NCBI RefSeq assembly: GCF_000419605.1
Contig: NZ_ATTI01000001.1
Location: 1,584,501 to 1,648,500, forward strand
DNA length: 64,000 bases
Direction of reading: 5' to 3'
Source: Sphingomonas phyllosphaerae 5.2
Lineage (GTDB): Bacteria > Pseudomonadota > Alphaproteobacteria > Sphingomonadales > Sphingomonadaceae
The position numbers and the translations under genes are program-made. Positions within the stretch are counted from its first letter, which is position 1; each line of letters starts with the position of its first letter. The notes below the pieces were generated by a model. The model saw only the letters and a program-made list of their open reading frames with translations, made no database searches and was not told the DNA's origin. Positions 17,839 to 26,186 of the stretch are shown piece by piece.

Positions 17839-20800
17839 TCAGTAATTAGCGCGCAGGATGACCGAGAAGCGGCGGTCGTTGGTGAAATACGATCGTGGCG
17901 CCAAATCGTCGGAGCCGCTCTTGTACGCTTGCAGCAGCTTCGTCGTCGTATTGGTCAGGTTCACGCCCTGCACACCCAATTTGACGTAGCGGTTGATGTT
18001 GATGAAGGCCGACGCGTCGAGCTGCCCGGTCTGGTCGTTGAAGATCGACGTGTACGGGAAGATTACGTCGGCTGCGGTCAGCAGGAAGCGCGAGCGCCAG
18101 TTGTACGCGGCGCGTAGCGAGATCGGCCCCTTTTCGTAAAAGGCCGTCGCGTTGAAGTTATGCTTCGACAATCCCTCGAGCGGCAGGTTCCCCTTCGCGA
18201 TCGTCGAGCCCGACGACGGGGTGCCGCCGTTCAGGAACGAGTTGGGCAGGCCCGAACTGTCGATGAAGGTATAGTTGCCGTTGAAGCCGAGCCCATTGAG
18301 GAAGCCCGGCAGAAAATCGAAGGTCTGCTGGTATGCAACCTCGAAGCCCTTGATCTTGCCCTTGCCGCTGAAGTTGGCGGGACCACGCGCCTGGATGTTC
18401 TGCGTGATACCGTTGTTGGTGATCGAGCGGTTGACCAGCGATTGGTAAAAGAAGCCGTCGACCGTCTTGTAGAAGGCGTCGATTGACAATTGCCCGACGC
18501 GCGCGAAATACCATTCGACGGTTGCGTCGAACTGCCAGGCGGTGGCGGGTTTCAGGTACGGATTGCCGGCGTTGATCGTGACCGTACCCGACCCAGGCTC
18601 CAGCGCGTAGGTCACATAAGGACGAATGTTCGCAAAGTCAGGGCGAGTCAGTACCTTCGACCCCGCAAGGCGGACGATGACGTCGCGGGTCACCCCCAGC
18701 TTCAGGTTAGCGCTGGGCAAGAAATAACCATAGCTATTGGTGAAGAACGCCGGCTGGGACGCATAACCGTCGGTCGCGAACGTACGGAGCCGCTCATATT
18801 CGGTCGCACCCAGATTGCAGACGCCTCCGGGCTGGGTGACCTGCGTCGTTCCGTCCGGCAGCTGCCGCGATGTGGCCACGCAACGAGTGGCGAAGGGATC
18901 GACGACGCCCAGTTCGGTGCGATTGGGTACGGCGGTTTCGGTCCGCGAGTTGACGGTGGTGCGGACATAACGCAGCCCGACGTTGCCGGAGACGCGGATG
19001 TCCCCGAACAGCGGTTCGCTGCTGCCGAATTGCAGCATCGCATACGCCGCCGTGTCCATCTGGCGCACGTTGGACACTTCGGAGGGCAGGAACGCCGAAC
19101 CCGGTATTGCGCCGGCGCGCTGCCCGGCCGCCAGGAAGCGGTTGGTTGCGGTGGCACCATTGGTGTTGCGCCAGATATCGTTCTGTGTCTGGAAGAAGCT
19201 CGTGGCGGAATTGTAGCCGTTGATGAGGTCGCCGTTGTAATAATAAGCGCTGGGCGGGGCGTTCGTCTGCCCGCGATAGAAGTTGTCGAAGGAGTAGAGC
19301 GACGATTTGCTGGTGTCGCCCTGGTTGAAGGTGACCGGTGCGCCGGACCAGATCTCGCTGATTGCGCCCCAGTTATAGGCGGTGTAGCGCACGTCCTGCG
19401 AGCGTTCGGCGTACCGGGCGCCGAACTTGACGCGCTGCAGGAAGTCGCCGTCATCGAACTTGTAGGCGAAGTCGCCCTTGACCTGATATTCCTCACCGAC
19501 GCTGTGCTCGATGTGGTCCATCGCGGCGCGCCAGAACTGGAAGTCCCGGCCTCCGAAATACTGGCTGTCGGTGGCTACCGCCATCGCCGGGTTCGGCGTC
19601 GCCCAGTTCGCGGCCAGCGTCAGCGGCTTGTGCGGGATGACGACCGGCAGGTTGCCGGTCAGGTCGAGCTCGGTGTCCGCGAAGGTCGACCCGAACACGC
19701 TGAGATCGGTGACGTCGTGCTTGGCATAGGTGTAATCGACGTCGAGGCCGATCGACCAGTGATCGTCCGGGTTGATCTTCAGGTTGAAGCCGGCGTCCTT
19801 CACCAGATTCTCGTCATAGACCTGCCGCCGCGACAGCGATTGCTGTGCGCCGCCCGACGGGACCGTCGTCGTCGCCGAACCGCTCGACGCGGTGCGCCAG
19901 CCCGCACCAGGCAGCGTGATGAACCCGCTCTGGAACAGCCCGTTGCTGTCGTAGACGTAATTGGGATAGGCCCCGCCGGCCGGATTGTAGGCGTTGCCGC
20001 GCTGGTTGTCGCCGAAGGCGAACTGGCCCGACCCGTTCAGCTGGCATTCCGCCCGCGTGGTGGTGTTGCCCGCGCCGTTGAGCGGGCCGTTGCCGTTCTG
20101 TTGGCAGCCGGCCGGGTAGGTGCTGTATTCCGACAGGTCAGGCGCGGTTTCGAACGTGTGTTCGCCCCACGCATTGCTGGAATGCGTGCGCAGGAACTGC
20201 GCCGTGAAGGTCGTGCGCTCGTCCGTGCTCTGCCATTGTACCGCCAGCGCCTGGCCATCACGCTTGCGGTTGTAGTCCTGGCTGCGGAACTGGCCGCCGA
20301 TCGGGGCATAAGCGACACCGGTCGGATCCGCGAACCCGTCCGCGCCGGGCACGCCGGCGCTGCCGCAAACGTTGGCGGGATTGGGGAAGGAGGCGTCGCC
20401 GACGCCGGTGATGGTGCCGGGTAGCAGGGAGTTCGCATCGGTGCTGCCGGGCAACTGGTTACGGCAGGTGACGGTGGTGTTGGTGCCGGTGCCGGTCGCC
20501 GCCTGGACGCCGTCGCGGGTCTGGAAATTGGTGACCTGGATGCCGTCGGCGCGGCTCTTGAGCTGCGAATAGGAGGCGTTGGCGAGGATGCCGAAGCGCC
20601 CGATCGGCGTTTCCCATGTATCGGACACGAGCAGCGAGCCGGTCGGCGCCCACTTCTTTGCGAAGTCGCCGTAATTCGCCTCGACACCGCCGCCGATGTG
20701 AAAGCCCTTGTTGTCGAACGGCTTGCGCGTGTTGAGATTGACGGTGCCGGCCAGTCCCCCTTCGACCAGGTCGGCGGTGGCGTTCTTGTACACCTCGACC

Positions 20801-21378
20801 GAGCCGAGCAATTCGGACGGTACGTCGGCAAAGTTGATCGCCTGCCCGCCGATGCCGGCCGAGAAGGTGTCGCGACCGTTGAATTCGGATCGTACGAAGT
20901 TCAGGCCGCGTACGTTGACGCCCGACCCCTCGACCGAGAAGTGATCCGGGTCGTTGTTGCCGGCGAAGCGGTTGATCGACACGCCCGGCACGCGTTGCAG
21001 CGCCTCGGTGACGGATCGGTCGGGAAGCGCGCCGATATCCTGTGCGGTAATCGCGTCGACGACGGTGTCGGAGTTGCGCTTGATCGTCTGCGCATTGGCG
21101 AGGCTCTGCCGGATGCCGGTCACCACAACATCGTCGGAGCCGCCGGCAGCACTGGCGGGGGCGTCGCCGCTCTGCTGCGCGGCCGGATCGGCACCGGGCG
21201 TGTTGACGGAGGAGGCGGCGCCCGCGGTGTTCTGCCCCGAAGCGGCGCCGGTCTGCGCATAGGCGGGCATGCTCAGCGCGGACACGCACATCGCGGTGGC
21301 GGAAACACCAGCGAGAATGGCCTTGTTGCGAATCCGGGTATGCACCCCACGCGCCACCGGCATCTCGTCAATCATCAT
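17839..21378 (-). CDS. TonB-dependent outer-membrane receptor (Xanthomonas/Caulobacter type)
   Basis: A 1179-aa outer-membrane active transporter. There is a signal peptide with AILAGVSATAMCVSALSMPAYA at about 20-41, a low-complexity spacer, a TonB box-like VVVTGIRQSL at about 84-93, a plug domain with ALPDRSVTEALQRVPGVSI and VRGL, then a long 22-strand barrel. It ends in an aromatic C-terminus (RFSVILRANY) as required for outer-membrane insertion. It is longer than the usual 900-1000 aa of this group because of extended loops. The start ATG at 21378 has AGGGGGGAT just upstream. The ligand is probably an oligosaccharide such as a xylan fragment, by context. Confidence 0.93.
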   Translation of the reverse strand: MMIDEMPVARGVHTRIRNKAILAGVSATAMCVSALSMPAYAQTGAASGQNTAGAASSVNTPGADPAAQQSGDAPASAAGGSDDVVVTGIRQSLANAQTIKRNSDTVVDAITAQDIGALPDRSVTEALQRVPGVSINRFAGNNDPDHFSVEGSGVNVRGLNFVRSEFNGRDTFSAGIGGQAINFADVPSELLGSVEVYKNATADLVEGGLAGTVNLNTRKPFDNKGFHIGGGVEANYGDFAKKWAPTGSLLVSDTWETPIGRFGILANASYSQLKSRADGIQVTNFQTRDGVQAATGTGTNTTVTCRNQLPGSTDANSLLPGTITGVGDASFPNPANVCGSAGVPGADGFADPTGVAYAPIGGQFRSQDYNRKRDGQALAVQWQSTDERTTFTAQFLRTHSSNAWGEHTFETAPDLSEYSTYPAGCQQNGNGPLNGAGNTTTRAECQLNGSGQFAFGDNQRGNAYNPAGGAYPNYVYDSNGLFQSGFITLPGAGWRTASSGSATTTVPSGGAQQSLSRRQVYDENLVKDAGFNLKINPDDHWSIGLDVDYTYAKHDVTDLSVFGSTFADTELDLTGNLPVVIPHKPLTLAANWATPNPAMAVATDSQYFGGRDFQFWRAAMDHIEHSVGEEYQVKGDFAYKFDDGDFLQRVKFGARYAERSQDVRYTAYNWGAISEIWSGAPVTFNQGDTSKSSLYSFDNFYRGQTNAPPSAYYYNGDLINGYNSATSFFQTQNDIWRNTNGATATNRFLAAGQRAGAIPGSAFLPSEVSNVRQMDTAAYAMLQFGSSEPLFGDIRVSGNVGLRYVRTTVNSRTETAVPNRTELGVVDPFATRCVATSRQLPDGTTQVTQPGGVCNLGATEYERLRTFATDGYASQPAFFTNSYGYFLPSANLKLGVTRDVIVRLAGSKVLTRPDFANIRPYVTYALEPGSGTVTINAGNPYLKPATAWQFDATVEWYFARVGQLSIDAFYKTVDGFFYQSLVNRSITNNGITQNIQARGPANFSGKGKIKGFEVAYQQTFDFLPGFLNGLGFNGNYTFIDSSGLPNSFLNGGTPSSGSTIAKGNLPLEGLSKHNFNATAFYEKGPISLRAAYNWRSRFLLTAADVIFPYTSIFNDQTGQLDASAFININRYVKLGVQGVNLTNTTTKLLQAYKSGSDDLAPRSYFTNDRRFSVILRANY

Positions 21379-21479
21379 GACATCCCCCCTGAATTCAACC
21401 TGTAACGATGTCTCATCGCTGATCGCGCGGCATCTTCCATTTCTGGGTACGACCGTCGCGGACCTGACGCAAGATGGTT

Positions 21480-21493
21480 TGTTTGCGCTACCA
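21480..21493. promoter_or_regulatory. XylR-like LacI-family operator
   Basis: TGTTTGCGCTACCA differs at one position from the TGTTAGCGCTACCA-type operator described for the Caulobacter xylose repressor XylR. The centre GCGC and both outer TG/CA ends are kept. It lies in the 220-bp divergent space between the TonB receptor start (21378) and the first halogenase gene (21599), where one repressor could control both directions. No XylR gene is in this window. Confidence 0.55.
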
Positions 21494-21598
21494 CAAACTT
21501 TTACCGGTTACGGGAATGACGCTTCCCGGCGGCCGGAACTGCGGTATTACGAGCGTCGTCGGAGCACGTACGAGCGTGTCGGCACGGGGGTGGAGCGG

Positions 21599-23113
21599 AT
21601 GGAGAAAGCAGCGCGACAGCGCGTGGTGGTCGTCGGTGGGGGCACGTCCGGCTGGATGACCGCGGCCGCGCTCGCCAAGCTGCTGCCGACGCGCTGCTCG
21701 GTCGAACTGGTCGAATCGGAAGCCATCGGGATCATCGGTGTCGGCGAGGCGACGCTGCCGCACATCCGCGCCTTCAACGACCGGCTGGGTATCGTCGAGG
21801 CCGAATTCATGGCGGCGACTCGCGCCACCTTCAAACTGGGCATTGAGTTCCGCGACTGGGGTCGGATCGGCGACAGCTACATCCACCCTTTCGGCACTTT
21901 CGGTCGCGGCAGCGGTGAGGTGCAATTCCACCATTATTACATGCGTATGCTGCATGCCGGTGCATCGTTGCCGCCTATCGAAGCCTTTTCGATGGCCTGC
22001 GCGCTGGCCCGGGCGAACCGCTTCGGCACGCCGTCGCGTAATGCGCAGCAGATCGCCTCCACCTTCGGCTACGCCTATCAGTTCGATGCGGTCGCCTTCG
22101 CGCCGTACCTGCGCCTGTTCGCCGAGCGACTGGGCGCGCGCCGCACCGAGGGGCGGATCGTCGCAGCGGAACGCGATCTGGAGAGCCGCGACGTAACCGC
22201 GATCCTGCTGGACGACGGACGGCGCGTGGAGGGCGACCTGTTCATCGATTGCTCGGGGTTCGCGGCGCTGCTGATCGGCAAGGAGCTGGACGAGCCATTC
22301 GAGGATTGGTCGCGCTGGCTGCCGGCCGATCGCGCCGTGGCGATGCCTTGCCGGACCGCGACGTCGGTCACGCCGTTCACCAGCGCGGTGGCGATGCCGT
22401 CGGGGTGGCGCTGGCGCATCCCGCTCCAGCATCGCACCGGAAACGGTTACGTCTTCGCCAGCGATTTCCTTTCGGAAACCGCCGCCGCCGATGCGCTGAC
22501 CGCCGCTGTCGAGGGGACGCCGCTGGTCGCGCCGCGCACCTTGCGATTCAAGGCCGGGCGGCGCACCCGCAGCTGGGTGGGAAACGTCGTCGCGATCGGC
22601 CTCGCTTCCGGCTTTCTGGAACCCCTCGAATCGACCAGCCTCTATCTGGTGCAGCAGGCCATCACAGCGCTGGTCGAACTTTTTCCGGAGCGCGCGATCG
22701 CGTCCATCGATCGGGACGAGTTCAATGGCCTCGTCAACATGGAATACGACCGCGTCCGCGACTTCCTGATCCTGCATTATCACGCGACCGAGCGCGATGA
22801 TTCGCCGTTCTGGCACTACGTCCGGACCATGCCGATCCCCGACAGCCTGGCCGAGAAGATGGAGCTGTTCCGCCGTCGCGGGCGCGTGGTGAAGTATCGC
22901 GAAGGCGCGTTCCTCGATGCGAGCTGGGTATCGGTCTATCTCGGGCAGCGCGTCCTGCCCCTTGGTGCGGATCCGCGCGCGGAGGGGCCGTCGCTCGACA
23001 GCCTCGTCGCCGGGCTGGAGCGGCTGCGCGGCGAGATCGCCGGCGCGGTCGGGGCGATGCCCGATCACGCCGCATTCCTCGCGGATTATTGTCCGATGCC
23101 GGCGGCGGCGTGA
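21599..23113 (+). CDS. Flavin-dependent tryptophan-halogenase-family protein 1
   Basis: A 504-aa FAD-binding protein of the tryptophan halogenase family. All catalytic signatures are present: GGGTSGW at 13-19 (FAD binding), GVGEAT at 47-52, catalytic Lys79 in ATFKLGIEF (same number as PrnA), WRWRIP around 270-275 and Glu344 in EPLEST, equivalent to PrnA Glu346. A reduced flavin and hypohalous acid bound to the lysine would be used to halogenate an aromatic substrate; a flavin reductase partner must come from elsewhere. First gene of a five-gene coupled operon with a possible XylR-like operator upstream. The ATG at 21599 was chosen; a GTG at 21590 is possible. The substrate is unknown. Confidence 0.85.
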   Translation: MEKAARQRVVVVGGGTSGWMTAAALAKLLPTRCSVELVESEAIGIIGVGEATLPHIRAFNDRLGIVEAEFMAATRATFKLGIEFRDWGRIGDSYIHPFGTFGRGSGEVQFHHYYMRMLHAGASLPPIEAFSMACALARANRFGTPSRNAQQIASTFGYAYQFDAVAFAPYLRLFAERLGARRTEGRIVAAERDLESRDVTAILLDDGRRVEGDLFIDCSGFAALLIGKELDEPFEDWSRWLPADRAVAMPCRTATSVTPFTSAVAMPSGWRWRIPLQHRTGNGYVFASDFLSETAAADALTAAVEGTPLVAPRTLRFKAGRRTRSWVGNVVAIGLASGFLEPLESTSLYLVQQAITALVELFPERAIASIDRDEFNGLVNMEYDRVRDFLILHYHATERDDSPFWHYVRTMPIPDSLAEKMELFRRRGRVVKYREGAFLDASWVSVYLGQRVLPLGADPRAEGPSLDSLVAGLERLRGEIAGAVGAMPDHAAFLADYCPMPAAA

Positions 23114-24594
23114 CCACACCGGACGCCCCGATCCGCCGCGTCGCGATCGTCGGCGGCGGGATCGTCGGCTGGTCAGCGGCCGCGGCGCTGCGCCGGCGCG
23201 TGCCGGGGCTGGCCGTCGCCATCGTCGCAACGCCCCCCGCGGCGGATGCGCTGGCCGACCGAATGACGCACACCTTGCCGTCGACGATTGGTTTCCACGA
23301 CGATCTGGGCCTGCGCGAGGAGGATGCAGTGCTGCGCGCCGGCGGCGGGTGGCGGCTGGGCACGCTGTTCGATGACTGGGCGGGGGACCTGCCGTCCTAT
23401 GTCCATACCTATGGTCCGTGCGGGCAGCCGTTCGGCACCGCCTCCTTCCACCATCACTGGGTGCGCGCCGCGCGCGCCGGCACCGCCGCGCCGTTCGACG
23501 CGCATGCTCCGGCGGCGGCGCTGGCGCGCGCCGGACGCATGCCGGTGCCGTCTGCGGCGATCTTCGCGGGTACGCAGCCCGCGCTGGTGCTGGACGTGGC
23601 GAGGTATCGCGCGATGCTGGAGGCGTTCGCGCGGCATTTAGGTGTCGAGGTGATCGACGGCGCGATCGCCACGGTGCGGCTGCGCGCGGCGGACGGATTC
23701 GTCGAACGATTGTCGCTGGCCGACGGCCGCACGGTGGAGGCCGATCTGTTCGTCGACGCCAGCGGCCCGAGTGCGGTGGTTCGTGGCGCGATCGACGGCG
23801 AGCGCGAGGACTGGAGCCGGTGGTTTCGCTGCGACCGGCTGATGACCGCGGAGGGTGCGGCCGAACCGCTATCGCCGCTGGACCGCGTCACCGCCTTGCC
23901 GGTCGGATGGCGGTGGCGCAGCGCGGCGGCCGGGCGGACGCTGCACGGGCTGTGTTATGCCGGCGACCTGTTGTCGGATGACGAGGCTTGCCGCGAACTG
24001 GCCGTGGCCGGCGGCACGGCGGCGAGCGCCGCGATCTCGTTCCGGCAAGGGACGCGGCGGGCGCCATGGGCGCGCAACTGCGTTGCGATCGGTGATGCCG
24101 CGACGGTCATCGAGCCGCTGGACTTCACCAACCTGCATCTGGCGCAGAGCGCGATCGACCGGATCGTGTCGATGCTGCCGGGGCGGTCCTGCCACCCGCT
24201 CGAAGTGGCCGATTACAACCGTCAGGCGCAGGCCGAGGTTGAGCGGGTCCGGGACTTCGTGCTCTGTCATTATGCCACCGCGCGGCGGGCCGGGCCGTTC
24301 TGGCAGCCACCGGATGGGCTGCCCGACGGTCTGTCGCGGACGCTGGCGCTGTTCGCAGAGCGTGGGCGCCTGCCATTCTTCGAGGAGGAGACGTTCGCGC
24401 GCGACGACTGGCTGGCGGTGTTGCTGGGGCAGGGCGTGCTGCCGCGCCGCGTCGATCCGCTGATCGATACGACTGCGGCTGGCGACAGCGATCGTGCGAT
24501 GGCGGCGTACCGGGCGGCGATCGTGCAGGCGGTGCTGCAATGTCCCAAGATGGACGATTATCACAACCTGCAGCGGGAACGGCTGATCCAATGA
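23110..24594 (+). CDS. Degenerate tryptophan-halogenase-family protein 2 (probably non-halogenating)
   Basis: A 494-aa paralogue. The FAD-binding VGGGIVGWSAAAAL motif is kept at 14-27, and the overall fold is recognisable from FVDASG and WRWR. GVGEAT is replaced by THTLPST, the catalytic Lys becomes Arg82 (GWRLGTLFDDW), WxWxIP becomes WRWRSA, and EPLEST becomes EPLDFT (Glu to Asp). Loss of Lys, Glu and IP together argues against halogenase activity; it may be a flavin-binding partner, another type of oxidase or a chaperone for the neighbours. The GTG start at 23110 overlaps the previous stop by 4 nt (GTGA), and the next gene overlaps as ATGA. Confidence 0.75.
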   Translation: MTTPDAPIRRVAIVGGGIVGWSAAAALRRRVPGLAVAIVATPPAADALADRMTHTLPSTIGFHDDLGLREEDAVLRAGGGWRLGTLFDDWAGDLPSYVHTYGPCGQPFGTASFHHHWVRAARAGTAAPFDAHAPAAALARAGRMPVPSAAIFAGTQPALVLDVARYRAMLEAFARHLGVEVIDGAIATVRLRAADGFVERLSLADGRTVEADLFVDASGPSAVVRGAIDGEREDWSRWFRCDRLMTAEGAAEPLSPLDRVTALPVGWRWRSAAAGRTLHGLCYAGDLLSDDEACRELAVAGGTAASAAISFRQGTRRAPWARNCVAIGDAATVIEPLDFTNLHLAQSAIDRIVSMLPGRSCHPLEVADYNRQAQAEVERVRDFVLCHYATARRAGPFWQPPDGLPDGLSRTLALFAERGRLPFFEEETFARDDWLAVLLGQGVLPRRVDPLIDTTAAGDSDRAMAAYRAAIVQAVLQCPKMDDYHNLQRERLIQ

Positions 24595-26186
24595 ACGAGC
24601 ATACGATCCGGAGCGTCGTCATCCTTGGCGGCGGGACCGCAGGCTGGATGGCGGCCGCGGCGCTGTCGCGGTTCCTGAACAACGGCGTCGCGCGCGTGAC
24701 GCTGATCGAATCCGAGGACATCGGCACGGTCGGAGTGGGAGAGGCGACGATCCCGCCCTTGCGCACCTTCAACCAGATGCTGGGGATCGACGAACACGAT
24801 TTCATCCGCGAAACCGGCGGAACGTACAAGCTGGGCATCGAATTCGTCAACTGGGGCGATGTCGGCGAGCGGTACTTTCACCCGTTCGGCGCACATGGGC
24901 ACGATCTGGGCGGGGTGCATTTCCATCAGTTGTACCTGCGCGAGCGGCAGCGGCGCGTGCTGCCAGACATCTCCGCGTGGTCGATGAGCGCGGTCGCGGC
25001 GCAGGCCGGCCGGTTCGCGCCGCCCGCCCCGCATGCGCAGTCGGCGGTGAAGGACCTGTTCTACGCCTATCATTTCGACGCTGCGCGCTACGCCGGCTTC
25101 CTGCGTCGCTTTGCCGAGCGCGGCGGCGTCCAGCGCGTCGAGGGCGAGGTCGTCGCCGTCGCGCAGCGTCCAGAGGACGGCCACGTCACCGCGTTGAAGC
25201 TCGACGACGGCCGGATCGTCGGCGGTGACCTGTTCATCGATTGCTCGGGTTTTCGCGGCGTGCTCATCGAAGAGGCGCTGGAGACCGGCTACGAGGACTG
25301 GCGTCACTGGCTGCCGTGCGACCGTGCCGTCGCCGTGCCGAGTGTCAATCCCGGCGATCCCGACCCGTTCACGCGCGCCACGGCGCGCGGGGCGGGGTGG
25401 CAATGGCGAATCCCATTGCAGGAGCGGATGGGCAACGGCCTCGTTTATTGCAGCGAGTTCCAGCAGCAGGGCGCGGCGGAGCGCGAGTTGCTCGCGAACC
25501 TGGAGGGCGCACCGCTCGCCGATCCGCGCCACCTGGCCTTCACCACCGGGCGCCGGAAGCTGGCATGGAACCGTAACGTCGTCGCGCTCGGACTGGCATC
25601 GGGGTTCATCGAGCCGCTGGAGTCGACGTCGATTCACCTCGTCCAGTCGGGGATCGCCCGGTTGATAGCGCTGTTTCCGGATCGCCGCTTCGACCCTGTG
25701 GAGCGCGACGAATATAATGCGCAGATGCACGAGCTTTACGCCGACGTGCGCGATTTCGTGATCCTTCACTACAAGGCCACGCGGCGCACCGACACGCCGT
25801 TTTGGGACCGTTGCCGCACGATGGCCATCCCCGACAGTCTGTCACGCAAGATCGACCTGTTCCGCGGCAAGGGGCGCCTGTTCCGCGAGGGCCGCGAGCT
25901 GTTCGCGACGACCAGCTGGGTCAGCGTGTGCATAGGGCAGCATATCGTCCCGGAGGACTACGAGCCGGCCGTCGATGCGCTGGACGAGGAGAAAGTAGCG
26001 GCCGCGCTCGAACAGATGCGGCGCGACTATCTTGACGTTGCCGCGCAACTGCCCCTGCACGGCGCCTTCCTGCGCCATGTCGCCGGCGCGCCAGCCGTGG
26101 CGACACCCGCGCCACCAGCGACCCCCGCGCCGACCTTCTCGTTCGCCTCGGAAAAGCCGTTCGATTTTTCGGCGGACCCACTGTGA
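24591..26186 (+). CDS. Flavin-dependent tryptophan-halogenase-family protein 3
   Basis: A 531-aa homologue with all catalytic marks: LGGGTAGWMAAAAL at 12-25, GVGEATIP at 48-55, Lys80 in GTYKLGIEF, WQWRIPLQER and EPLESTSIHLVQ. The last 40 residues are a proline/alanine-rich tail (APAVATPAPPATPAP) that relatives 1 and 4 lack, possibly a flexible linker for a partner. ATGA and GTGA overlaps join it to both neighbours, so its amount is tied to theirs. It should be an active FADH2-dependent halogenase if it has a reductase and substrate, both unidentified. Confidence 0.85.
   Translation: MNEHTIRSVVILGGGTAGWMAAAALSRFLNNGVARVTLIESEDIGTVGVGEATIPPLRTFNQMLGIDEHDFIRETGGTYKLGIEFVNWGDVGERYFHPFGAHGHDLGGVHFHQLYLRERQRRVLPDISAWSMSAVAAQAGRFAPPAPHAQSAVKDLFYAYHFDAARYAGFLRRFAERGGVQRVEGEVVAVAQRPEDGHVTALKLDDGRIVGGDLFIDCSGFRGVLIEEALETGYEDWRHWLPCDRAVAVPSVNPGDPDPFTRATARGAGWQWRIPLQERMGNGLVYCSEFQQQGAAERELLANLEGAPLADPRHLAFTTGRRKLAWNRNVVALGLASGFIEPLESTSIHLVQSGIARLIALFPDRRFDPVERDEYNAQMHELYADVRDFVILHYKATRRTDTPFWDRCRTMAIPDSLSRKIDLFRGKGRLFREGRELFATTSWVSVCIGQHIVPEDYEPAVDALDEEKVAAALEQMRRDYLDVAAQLPLHGAFLRHVAGAPAVATPAPPATPAPTFSFASEKPFDFSADPL

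Noticed and set aside
18490..20424. 644-codon open frame on the plus strand
   Set aside because: It is the antisense of the TonB receptor gene. High GC keeps antisense frames open; its residues are a charged, repetitive mix without domain motifs.
21269..21598. N-terminal extension of halogenase 1
   Set aside because: This part overlaps the receptor start and the operator and shows no halogenase similarity; the family begins at the ATG at 21599.
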